In this document: piece by piece, positions 1 to 5,941 of the stretch
Numbering within the stretch: position 1 is the first letter of the stretch
Layout: each line of letters opens with the position of its first letter
NCBI GenBank assembly: GCA_022865365.1
Contig: JALHSW010000381.1
Coordinates: 1-5,956 of the forward strand
Reading direction: 5' to 3'
From: Acidimicrobiia bacterium
GTDB taxonomy: Bacteria > Actinomycetota > Acidimicrobiia > IMCC26256 > PALSA-555
DNA: 5,956 nt
Program-made: the position numbers and the translations under genes
The notes under the pieces: generated by a model
What the model saw: the letters and a program-made list of their open reading frames with translations, nothing else
Database searches by the model: none
What the model was told of the DNA's origin: nothing

Positions 1-48
1 CACCGCCGCGAAGAAGGCACCTGACACCGGCAGCCCCTGGCCTCACCC

Positions 49-1467
49 GTGGCAGGCTGGCAACCGATGCCTGACCTCGCCGCCCCGACGGTCGCCGCCG
101 CGACCGCGCGTCACCTGCCCGGACCGGTCGAGGTCCAAGACCTCCGCCGCCTGTCGGGTGGCGCGTCACGCGAGACCTGGTCCTTCGATGCCGTCGATGC
201 CGATGGGACGCGCCACCAGCTCGTGGTCCGCCGCGACCCCGGAGAGTGGGCCGGCCAGCTGTCGCGGTCTACCGAGTTCGAGCTGCTGCGCGCCGCGGCC
301 GACGGCGGCGTCGCGGTTCCGACGACGCGGTTCCTGCTCGAGCCCGACGACGAGATGGGCTCGGGCTTCGTGATGGACCGCGTCGAGGGCGAGACCATCC
401 CGCGCCGCATCCTGCGCGACGACGAGTACGCGACGGCGCGCTCGCGGCTCGCGACCCAGTGTGGGGAGCAGGCCGCGCTCATCCACGCGCTGCCCGTCGC
501 CGATCTTCCGACGTTGGCGGTGCTGGATGCCGCCGCGCAGATCGACCAGTACCGCCAGGTGCTCGACTCCCTCGGCGAACCGCATCCGGCGTTCGAGCTC
601 GGGCTTCGCTGGCTCGCAGAGCACGCACCGGAACCGGTCGAGCCCCAACTCGTGCACGGCGACTTCCGCAACGGCAACCTCATCGTGGGGCCCGAGGGTC
701 TGCGCTCGGTGCTCGACTGGGAGCTCGCCCACCTGGGCGACCCGGTCGAGGACCTCGGCTGGTGTTGCGTGCGGTCGTGGCGTTTCGGCGTCGTCGACCA
801 TCCCGTCGGCGGGTTCGGCGACGTCGACGACCTGGTCGCGGCGTACGTCACGGCGGGCGGCGCGCCCGTCGACCCCGACCGGCTCGCCTACTGGGAGACG
901 TTCGGCACCCTCAAGTGGGGAACGATCTGCGGGATCCAGGCCTTCGCCCACCTCAGCGGAGCAGTGCGCTCCGTCGAGCTGGCCACCCTCGGCCGTCGCA
1001 TCGCCGAGACCGAGTGGGATCTCCTGCGCCTGATCGCCGGCGTTCCGGAGGCCGAGGCCAATCCCGAGACCGAGCCGCCGGCGTCCCCGCGACAGGACCG
1101 GCCGACGCTCCAGGACCGGCCGAGCGCCGCCGAGCTGTTGGAGGCCGTCCGCGAGTTCCTCGAGCACGACGTGGCGACGGCGACCGAGGGACGGACCGCG
1201 TTTCATGCCCGCGTCGCCGTGAACGCACTCGGGATCGTGGAACGCGAGCTCGTGCTCGGCCCGTCGGTCGACGCGCCGGTGATCGAGCGGCTCGCCCGCC
1301 TCCTCGACCGCTCGGGAACTGCGACCGAGCTCGTCGCCGACCTCGCGGCGCGCATCCGCGACGGGTCGCTCGACAACCGCCGTGACGAGGTCGGCGATGA
1401 GGTTGTCGACACCGTCCGCGACCTCGTGCGGGCCAAGCTCGCCGTCGCGAATCCCCACTACCGGTAA
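49..1467 (+). CDS. APH-family phosphotransferase (ACAD10/11 N-terminal type) fused to a DUF6285-like domain
   Basis: The 472-residue product starts with an aminoglycoside-phosphotransferase/choline-kinase fold. Visible parts are a glycine-rich loop (LSGGAS, 35-40), the nucleotide-lobe strand with Arg61-Arg62 where kinases usually carry Lys, a hinge-like stretch (GFVMDRVEGETIP, 106-118), the catalytic loop HGD 203-205 with Asn210, and the metal-binding Asp223 in DWELAHLGDP. This pattern matches the family related to the N-terminal kinase domain of ACAD10/ACAD11, which in mammals acts on 4-hydroxyacyl-CoA; the bacterial substrate is unknown. After a Pro/Glu-rich linker (about 333-355), residues 356-472 (starting DRPSAAELLEAVREFLE, ending AKLAVANPHY) resemble DUF6285, normally a separate small protein beside such kinases. 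The fusion is in frame with no visible break. It is probably cytosolic. The start is uncertain: GTG at 49 is the longest option, while ATG at 67 removes six residues, and neither has a strong ribosome site. An in-frame stop at 22-24 rules out a start further upstream. Confidence 0.88.
   Translation: MAGWQPMPDLAAPTVAAATARHLPGPVEVQDLRRLSGGASRETWSFDAVDADGTRHQLVVRRDPGEWAGQLSRSTEFELLRAAADGGVAVPTTRFLLEPDDEMGSGFVMDRVEGETIPRRILRDDEYATARSRLATQCGEQAALIHALPVADLPTLAVLDAAAQIDQYRQVLDSLGEPHPAFELGLRWLAEHAPEPVEPQLVHGDFRNGNLIVGPEGLRSVLDWELAHLGDPVEDLGWCCVRSWRFGVVDHPVGGFGDVDDLVAAYVTAGGAPVDPDRLAYWETFGTLKWGTICGIQAFAHLSGAVRSVELATLGRRIAETEWDLLRLIAGVPEAEANPETEPPASPRQDRPTLQDRPSAAELLEAVREFLEHDVATATEGRTAFHARVAVNALGIVERELVLGPSVDAPVIERLARLLDRSGTATELVADLAARIRDGSLDNRRDEVGDEVVDTVRDLVRAKLAVANPHYR
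1093..1123 (+). repeat. In-frame 13-bp direct repeat at the kinase/DUF6285 junction
   Basis: The 13-mer caggaccggccga occurs at 1093-1105 and again at 1111-1123, offset by 18 bases (six codons). It therefore duplicates the amino acids QDRP in the same frame, giving QDRPTLQDRPS just where the linker ends and the DUF6285-like domain begins. It may be a slippage duplication in a linker or a trace of how the two domains were joined. No function is claimed. Confidence 0.75.
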
Positions 1468-1470
1468 CGT
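1465..1470 (+). promoter_or_regulatory. Possible -10 element (TAACGT) for a leaderless start of the small membrane protein gene
   Basis: The hexamer TAACGT fits the actinobacterial -10 pattern TAnnnT. It ends eight bases before the A of the ATG at 1478, so transcription could begin at or next to that ATG. It overlaps the TAA stop of the phosphotransferase gene. No purine-rich Shine-Dalgarno sequence lies between the stop and the ATG, which favours leaderless or coupled translation. No convincing -35 box is seen, and such hexamers can arise by chance. Confidence 0.22.
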
Positions 1471-1477
1471 GCCCGCG

Positions 1478-1816
1478 ATGAAGGCGTTCGCGCTCGCGCT
1501 CGTCGTCGTTGCTGCCGTGGCGACCTTCGGGGTCGTCCCCGCCTTGGCCGCCACCGGCACCACGACCGGGCGCACTACCGGGCACGACAACGTCGCACCG
1601 TGTCAGGACGGCACACCGCCCGCTCCCGGCGAGCGCTGCCGCGGGCCGGTGGACAACGAGTCGGGTGGCGGGGGCAGCACACTCACGATCGCCGTGTCGG
1701 TGATCGTGGGACTCGGCGTCGCGACGGTTGCGTTCATCGTCCTGCGCCGCCAGCTCGCGGCGCACCGACCGCCGGGGACCGGGACCGGCGGCTCGGGAAC
1801 AGGAGAACAGCCCTGA
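1478..1816 (+). CDS. Small secreted/single-pass membrane protein of unknown function
   Basis: The 112-residue product is not one I recognise. It starts with a typical signal peptide: Lys2, a hydrophobic stretch 3-20, and an AxA-like site PALA near residue 24. A short ectodomain (25-66) follows, rich in Thr, Gly and Pro, with only two cysteines (Cys42 and Cys54) that could form a disulfide outside the cell. A Gly-rich spacer (63-66) leads to a transmembrane helix at about 68-89, then Arg90-Arg91 and a basic/Gly/Pro tail inside the cell. If the signal peptide is cleaved, this is a type I membrane protein; otherwise it has two helices with both ends inside. It begins 10 bases after the phosphotransferase stop, and its own stop overlaps the exonuclease III start (TGATG). 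An in-frame GTG at 1469 would add three residues (MPA). The signal peptide, helix and junctions make a real gene likely; the function is open. Confidence 0.75.
   Translation: MKAFALALVVVAAVATFGVVPALAATGTTTGRTTGHDNVAPCQDGTPPAPGERCRGPVDNESGGGGSTLTIAVSVIVGLGVATVAFIVLRRQLAAHRPPGTGTGGSGTGEQP
1801..1805 (+). promoter_or_regulatory. Shine-Dalgarno site for exonuclease III
   Basis: AGGAG lies 10 bases before the ATG at 1816 and inside the last codons of the preceding gene. It is the clearest ribosome binding site in the window. It fixes the xth start and fits translational coupling through the TGATG overlap. Confidence 0.7.
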
Positions 1817-2592
1817 TGCGGATCGCGACGTGGAACGTCAACTCGCTCAAGGCGCGGCTCCCCCGCGTCGAGGAGTGGCTCGCCTACGCCGAGCCCGACG
1901 TCCTGTGCCTGCAGGAGACCAAGCTCACCGACAAGGCGTTCCCACAGCTCACGTTCGAGGTGCTCGGCTACGAGGCCGCACACCACGGCCAGGGGCAATG
2001 GAATGGCGTGGCGATCCTGTCCAGGGTCGGCCTCACCGACGTGACGTCGGGCTTCGGCGACCTCGACGACCCCTACGAGGGCGAGGCGCGCCTGCTCGCG
2101 GCCACGTGCGGCGGTCTGCGAGTCGTCAACGTGTACGTGCCCAACGGACGCGAGGTCGACACCGACCACTACGCGCGCAAGCTCGTCTGGTTGGAGCGCC
2201 TCCGGGAATGGCTCGACGCCACCGCGAAGCCGTCCGACGCGTTGGCTGTGGTCGGCGACTTCAACGTCGCTCCCGAGGATCGCGACGTCTGGTCGACCAA
2301 GGCCTTCGAAGGCGCAACCCACGTCACCGCACCCGAGCGCGCCGCGATCACCGCACTCGAGGACTGGGGCCTCATCGACGCGTTCCGCACCGTGTACGAC
2401 GACGACCGCCTCTACTCCTTCTGGGACTACCGCCGGGGCGACTTTCACCAGCACCGCGGGATGCGCATCGATCTCGTGCTCGTGACGCGACCCGTCGCCG
2501 CGCGCGTCACCTGGGCGCTGATCGACCGCAATGCTCGCAAGGGCCAGCAGCCCTCCGACCACACCCCGGTCGTGGTGGATCTCGAGGACTGA
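1816..2592 (+). CDS. xth: Exodeoxyribonuclease III (AP endonuclease, EEP family)
   Basis: The 258-residue product is a full-length ExoIII/XthA-type enzyme of the endonuclease-exonuclease-phosphatase fold (E. coli ExoIII is 268 residues). Enzymes of this family cut DNA on the 5' side of abasic sites and remove nucleotides from 3' ends in base excision repair, using a divalent metal. All key residues are visible: Asn7 in TWNVNS, Glu34 in LQETK, Tyr107 in VNVYVPNG, Asp148 and Asn150 in GDFN, Asp219 in GMRIDLVL, and the Asp248-His249 pair in SDHTPV. The N-terminus MRIATWNVNSLKARL is the usual family start, so ATG 1816 is secure. The gene overlaps the preceding small membrane protein gene by one base and ends six bases before the MMPL gene, so it sits in the middle of a probable transcript. 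Nothing looks truncated or changed. It is cytoplasmic and acts on chromosomal DNA. Confidence 0.96.
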   Translation: MRIATWNVNSLKARLPRVEEWLAYAEPDVLCLQETKLTDKAFPQLTFEVLGYEAAHHGQGQWNGVAILSRVGLTDVTSGFGDLDDPYEGEARLLAATCGGLRVVNVYVPNGREVDTDHYARKLVWLERLREWLDATAKPSDALAVVGDFNVAPEDRDVWSTKAFEGATHVTAPERAAITALEDWGLIDAFRTVYDDDRLYSFWDYRRGDFHQHRGMRIDLVLVTRPVAARVTWALIDRNARKGQQPSDHTPVVVDLED

Positions 2593-2598
2593 GGGCAC

Positions 2599-4845
2599 GT
2601 GTTCACCCGATTCGGCTACTTCGTCGTCCGGCACCGCAAGGCAGTCCTGGTTGCCACCTTCCTCTTCGTGCTCGCGGCCGGCGCGGTGGGCGGTGGCGTC
2701 ACCGACAAGCTGACCACCGGCGGCTTCACCGACCCGGGGGCCGAGTCGACGCGGGCCAAAGACCTCCTGGAACGGAAGTTCGCGTCGAGTGACCCCAACG
2801 TCGTGCTGCTCGTCACCGCGCGCCGCGGCACGGTCGACGACGTGGCAGTGGCGGCCACCGGCCGCGCGCTGACCGAGGAGCTCGCGGCCGAGCCGGGCGT
2901 GGCGTCGGCGATCTCGTACTGGAGCCTCGGAGGCGCGGCACCGCTGCGGTCCGAGAGCGCCCGCCGCGCGCTGGTGCTCGCAGCCATCGACGGCAGCGAG
3001 GATCACATCAGCGACGTGATCAAACGACTCTCCCCCCACTACACCCGACACGACGCGCAGGTCAGGGTGGCGGTCGGCGGACAGGCGGAGGTGTTCCGGC
3101 AGGTCGATGAGCAGATCAGCCAGGATCTCGTCACCGCCGAAACGATCGCGCTGCCGATCACGCTCCTGTTGCTCGTGCTCGTGTTCGGCGGCCTCGTCGC
3201 CGCAGGTCTGCCGTTGCTCGTCGGCATCCTCGCGATCATGGGTGCGTTTCTCGCGTTGTTCGTGACCGCGTCGATCACCGATGTCTCGATCTACTCGCTG
3301 AACCTCACGACCGCGATGGGTCTCGGACTGGCCATCGACTACAGCCTGTTCATCGTCTCGCGCTACCGCGAAGAGATGCACGCGGGCCTCACACCCCACG
3401 AGGCCGTCGTGCGCGCGGTGGCGACCGCCGGTCGCACCGTGGCCGGGAGCGCGCTGACCGTCGCGCTCGCGCTCTCGGCGCTCCTGATCTTCCCGCTCGT
3501 GTTCCTCCGTTCGTTCGCATACGCGGGCATCGCGGTGTCGCTGATCGCCGCGGTGGGCGCCGTCGTCTTTCTGCCCGCCCTGCTGGCCGTGCTCGGACAC
3601 CGCGTCGACGCGCTCCGCCTGTGGAAACGCGAGCCCAAGCCCGTGGGGGAGGGCATCTGGCATCGCATCGCCGTGTTCGTCATGCGTCGTCCGGTGCCGA
3701 TCGCGGCCGGCGTCATCCTGCTGCTGCTCGCGCTCGGCCTCCCGTTCCTGCGCCTCGCGGTGAGCATCCCCGACGACCGTGTCCTCCCGACCGATCTGTC
3801 GAGCCGACAGGTGCAGGACGCGATCCGCGCTGAGTTCACGACCAACGAGGCCGGCGCGGTCGAGGTCGTCGCGCCCGATGCACCGACCGGAGCCGCGGAA
3901 GACGCGGCGATCGACCGGTACGCGACCCGCCTCTCCCTCCTCCGCGGCGCGGCCCGGGTCGACGCGCTCACCGGCAGCTACATCGCCGGCGCCAACGTGC
4001 CCGTTCCCGACGAGCTGACCGCGCGCTTTCGCGGTGCGGCCGGAACGTGGCTGTCGGTCGTGCCGTCCGTCGAACCCCTCTCGAACGCGGGTGAACGGCT
4101 CGCGAAGGCGGTACGCGACGCCCCCTCCCCCGTTGGCGAGGTGCTCGTGGGCGGCCGCTCGGCCGAGCTCGCCGACGGCAAGGCGGCGCTGTTCGGACGG
4201 ATGCCGTGGGCCGGTCTCTGGATCGCCATCACCAGCTTCGTCCTGCTGTTCCTGATGTTCGGGAGCGCGATCGTCCCGATCAAGGCGCTCCTGCTCAACG
4301 TGCTGAGCCTCACCGCGACCTTCGGCGCGATGGTGTGGATCTTCCAGGACGGCCACCTGGCCGGGTTCCTCGGCTTCACGCCGACGGGAACACTGGCCGC
4401 ATCGATGCCGATCCTGATGTTCTGCGTCGCGTTCGGGCTCTCGATGGACTACGAGGTCTTCCTCCTCTCGCGCATCAAGGAGGAACACGACCGCACCGGC
4501 GACAACGAGCAGTCGGTGGCGGTCGGCCTCGAGCAGAGCGGTCGGATCGTGACCGCCAGCGCGGTGCTGATCAGCGTCGTGTTCCTTGCGTTCGCGACGT
4601 CGGGCGTCGCGTTCATCAAGCTCTTCGGCATCGGCCTCGCGCTTGCCGTGCTCATGGACGCGTTCGTGATCCGGGCGACGCTCGTGCCCGCGTTCATGAA
4701 GCTCGCGGGTGAGCTGAACTGGTGGGCGCCCCCGTGGATGCGGCGCATCTACGATCGCTTCGGCATCTCCGAGTCCGAAGCACCGGACCGCGACGAACCG
4801 CCCGCGGGCCCGGCACGAACCACTGGTCGGGCGGCGCAGGCATGA
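2599..4845 (+). CDS. MMPL-family (RND superfamily) membrane transporter
   Basis: The 748-residue product has the full two-fold layout of MMPL/YdfJ-type transporters. TM1 is at about 14-34, followed by a large extracytoplasmic domain (35-180) holding the GGFTDPGAES segment common in this family. TM2-TM6 lie at about 181-333, TM7 at 364-383, a second extracytoplasmic domain at 384-536, and TM8-TM12 at 537-697. Each repeat carries the Asp-Tyr pair in its fourth helix: Asp247-Tyr248 in GLAIDYSLFIVSRYREE and Asp617-Tyr618 in GLSMDYEVFLLSRIKEE. These match the proton-relay residues of MmpL3-like pumps, so proton-driven export is expected. The substrate cannot be read; lipids or other hydrophobic envelope compounds are usual for the family. 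The tail after TM12 is only about 50 residues, so there is no large C-terminal domain. The GTG start gives MFTRFGYFVVRHRKAVL, a standard family N-terminus; GAGG at 2584-2587 or 2591-2594 may serve as ribosome site, though spacing is poor. It starts six bases after the xth stop. Confidence 0.94.
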   Translation: MFTRFGYFVVRHRKAVLVATFLFVLAAGAVGGGVTDKLTTGGFTDPGAESTRAKDLLERKFASSDPNVVLLVTARRGTVDDVAVAATGRALTEELAAEPGVASAISYWSLGGAAPLRSESARRALVLAAIDGSEDHISDVIKRLSPHYTRHDAQVRVAVGGQAEVFRQVDEQISQDLVTAETIALPITLLLLVLVFGGLVAAGLPLLVGILAIMGAFLALFVTASITDVSIYSLNLTTAMGLGLAIDYSLFIVSRYREEMHAGLTPHEAVVRAVATAGRTVAGSALTVALALSALLIFPLVFLRSFAYAGIAVSLIAAVGAVVFLPALLAVLGHRVDALRLWKREPKPVGEGIWHRIAVFVMRRPVPIAAGVILLLLALGLPFLRLAVSIPDDRVLPTDLSSRQVQDAIRAEFTTNEAGAVEVVAPDAPTGAAEDAAIDRYATRLSLLRGAARVDALTGSYIAGANVPVPDELTARFRGAAGTWLSVVPSVEPLSNAGERLAKAVRDAPSPVGEVLVGGRSAELADGKAALFGRMPWAGLWIAITSFVLLFLMFGSAIVPIKALLLNVLSLTATFGAMVWIFQDGHLAGFLGFTPTGTLAASMPILMFCVAFGLSMDYEVFLLSRIKEEHDRTGDNEQSVAVGLEQSGRIVTASAVLISVVFLAFATSGVAFIKLFGIGLALAVLMDAFVIRATLVPAFMKLAGELNWWAPPWMRRIYDRFGISESEAPDRDEPPAGPARTTGRAAQA

Positions 4846-4877
4846 CTTCGAGGACCACACGACTTCCAGGACCACAC
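4844..4877. repeat. 17-bp tandem duplication across the MMPL stop codon
   Basis: Two adjacent 17-base units, gacttcgaggaccacac (4844-4860) and gacttccaggaccacac (4861-4877), differ at one position (g or c at the seventh base). The first copy begins inside the MMPL stop codon (TGA 4843-4845) and the pair fills the first part of the 84-base gap before the next gene. It could be a head-to-tail binding site or a neutral slippage duplication. The rest of the gap (4878-4929) holds only a weak 5-bp hairpin and the possible -10 box listed separately. Confidence 0.8.
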
Positions 4878-4915
4878 GAGCCGGACGCATCCGGGTCGCC
4901 CGCGTGGACGCCCGC

Positions 4916-4921
4916 TACCGT
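4916..4921 (+). promoter_or_regulatory. Possible -10 element (TACCGT) for a leaderless start of the Thr-linker protein gene
   Basis: TACCGT fits TAnnnT and is separated from the ATG at 4930 by eight bases, which would place transcription start at or beside the A of the start codon. No Shine-Dalgarno sequence precedes this ATG (the bases before it are ctcggccg). The 84-base gap is the only place in the plus-strand series with room for a separate promoter. No good -35 box is seen around 4893-4898. Confidence 0.3.
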
Positions 4922-4929
4922 CTCGGCCG

Positions 4930-5415
4930 ATGGCTCACGTGCACCACGAATCCCCTGAGGAGCGCAAGCGCAGCCTCAACCTCTGGCTGGTCTTTGTCGT
5001 CGTCCTCGTCCTGATCGCCGCCGCGGCGCTTGCCCTCGTGCTGATCCTCCAGGACGACGACAAGAAGGGCGGGGGTGGCTCGACGACCACCACGACGACG
5101 GTCACCGCCGCGCCCACGAACCCCGAGGAGTTCGCCAAGGCCCTCTATGCCGATTGGCAGGCGGCCGACCGGACTGCAGCCGCGACCGTCGCGTCACCCG
5201 AGGCCATCGACCAGCTGTTCCGGTTCGCGTACGAGCCGCTCCAGACGAACGCCGGACCGACCGACCCGTACAACTTCCAGGGCTGCGAGGGTGCCGCGGG
5301 TTCGATCATCTGCACCTGGAGCGGCCAGGACGACGCTCAGATCGTGATGACCGTCCGCAACACCACCGGCGGGCTCCCCGTCCTCGTGGTGCAGGTGCAG
5401 CGCCAAGGCGGCTGA
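4930..5415 (+). CDS. Membrane-anchored protein with Thr-rich linker and small extracytoplasmic domain
   Basis: The 161-residue product is uncharacterised. A short charged cytoplasmic head (1-15, HHESPEERKR, including three His) precedes one strong transmembrane helix at about 16-40. The acidic/basic patch QDDDKK (41-46), a Gly run (47-50) and a Thr run (52-57) then form a linker. The outer domain (about 62-161) starts APTNPEEFAKALYADWQAAD, has two cysteines, Cys119 and Cys128, that could pair, and ends in predicted beta strands (IVMTVRN, PVLVVQVQR). The layout of anchor, low-complexity linker, helix and then strands resembles small NTF2-like or Mce-associated-type actinobacterial proteins, but I cannot assign a family. 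It lies 84 bases after the MMPL stop and in the same frame. It may be an accessory to the transporter, or independent with its own promoter. The ATG has no Shine-Dalgarno site; no other in-frame ATG or GTG lies between the MMPL stop and this one. Confidence 0.8.
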   Translation: MAHVHHESPEERKRSLNLWLVFVVVLVLIAAAALALVLILQDDDKKGGGGSTTTTTTVTAAPTNPEEFAKALYADWQAADRTAAATVASPEAIDQLFRFAYEPLQTNAGPTDPYNFQGCEGAAGSIICTWSGQDDAQIVMTVRNTTGGLPVLVVQVQRQGG

Positions 5416-5431
5416 TCGGTTCGTCGGCAGG

Positions 5432-5941
5432 TCAGCCCGGCGTGCAGTCGGTGAACCAGCGCTGCTTGCCGTGCACCGGTGCGACGTGCACGTCGACCTG
5501 GGCCTGCTCCTGGCCGTGCGCGACGCGGTTGGCGACCACGAAGACGGTGTCGGCGATGGTCGTCGTCTGGCCGTCGCTCGTGTAGTCCCACGGTCCGGTG
5601 TGGTCGACCTTCACGACGGCGAACGTCGACGTCGGATCGGCCGGTTCGGAGACGAACGCCCGGCACGCATCCTGCCCGTAGCGCTCGATCACCGCGGGAT
5701 GCAGGTGCGCGAGGAGAAACCCGGCGTCGCCCGCTCGCTGGGCGCGCTGGAGGGCCGCGAGGAACTGCTCGGGCGTCTCCGGAGCCGACGACCCGGACGA
5801 CGACCCGGCCTGCTCGGTGCTGGTGCGGGTGGTGGTCGTCTCGCCGACCCCGAGCGAGTACGCCGCCACGCTCAGGAAGGCGACGCCGAGGCCACCGATC
5901 AGGAGACCGAGACCCCACCGGTACCGGGTCGCGCCCGTCAT
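5432..5941 (-). CDS. Membrane-anchored protein with Thr/Ser-rich linker, possibly NTF2-like
   Basis: The 169-residue product is uncharacterised. A short basic head (1-8) precedes a transmembrane helix at about 9-31, then a low-complexity linker with Thr (35-38, 40) and Ser runs (47-52). The outer domain (about 53-169) begins APETPEQFLAALQRAQRAGD and continues with a helix ending HPAVIERYG; this is the opening expected of NTF2/SnoaL-like cone folds, where helices precede a curved sheet. Predicted strands follow (STFAVVKVDHT, TIADTVFVVANRV, AQVDVHVAPV). Cys93 in DACRAFV and Cys166 near the C-terminus could form a disulfide. Family membership is an inference from shape, not a recognised signature. 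It converges on the plus-strand anchored protein with a 16-base gap. The start at 5941 is supported by GGTGA (minus strand, 5948-5952) six bases upstream. A gene before it on the minus strand may overlap its ATG, beyond the window edge. Confidence 0.8.
   Translation of the reverse strand: MTGATRYRWGLGLLIGGLGVAFLSVAAYSLGVGETTTTRTSTEQAGSSSGSSAPETPEQFLAALQRAQRAGDAGFLLAHLHPAVIERYGQDACRAFVSEPADPTSTFAVVKVDHTGPWDYTSDGQTTTIADTVFVVANRVAHGQEQAQVDVHVAPVHGKQRWFTDCTPG

Noticed and set aside
1..24. Tail of an upstream gene (frame 1 reads HRREEGT then TGA at 22-24).
   Set aside because: Only seven codons are visible and the other two frames are also open there, so no frame can be chosen. An acyl-CoA dehydrogenase or similar neighbour is possible but unseen.
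185..202. Tandem 9-bp repeat (tcgatgccg twice) in the phosphotransferase gene.
   Set aside because: It encodes an acidic turn (FDAVDADG) between strands and is short enough to be chance in GC-rich coding sequence.
166..1590. A 474-codon minus-strand open frame opposite the phosphotransferase gene.
   Set aside because: Same effect: Arg/Glu/Gly/Val-rich, no motifs, while the plus strand holds the kinase catalytic motifs.
1600..1815. An N-terminal extension of exonuclease III starting at 1600.
   Set aside because: The extra 72 residues are Arg-rich and out of character with the family; ATG 1816 has a strong ribosome site and gives the usual MRIATWNVNS start.
1603..4890. A 1095-codon open frame on the minus strand opposite xth and the MMPL transporter.
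   Set aside because: Its product is a low-complexity string of Arg, Glu, His, Asp and Gly with no domain, helix pattern or signal, as expected opposite GC-rich genes with biased third positions. The plus strand carries two clear, conserved proteins here.
4881..4894. Small inverted repeat CCGGA-CGCA-TCCGG in the gap after the MMPL gene.
   Set aside because: A 5-bp stem with no T-tract is too weak for a terminator, and such palindromes are frequent at this GC content.
4843..4932. Stop-codon readthrough joining the MMPL transporter to the next protein (same frame, no stop in the 28 codons between).
   Set aside because: The intervening codons encode a Pro/Arg/His-rich stretch without conserved character, and an open run this long is expected by chance at this GC content.
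5398..5414. GC-rich hairpin (CAGCGCC-AA-GGCGGCTG) at the end of the plus-strand anchored protein gene, as a shared terminator for the convergent pair.
   Set aside because: The stem has a bulge and a two-base loop and there is no T-run on either side, so an intrinsic terminator is not supported.
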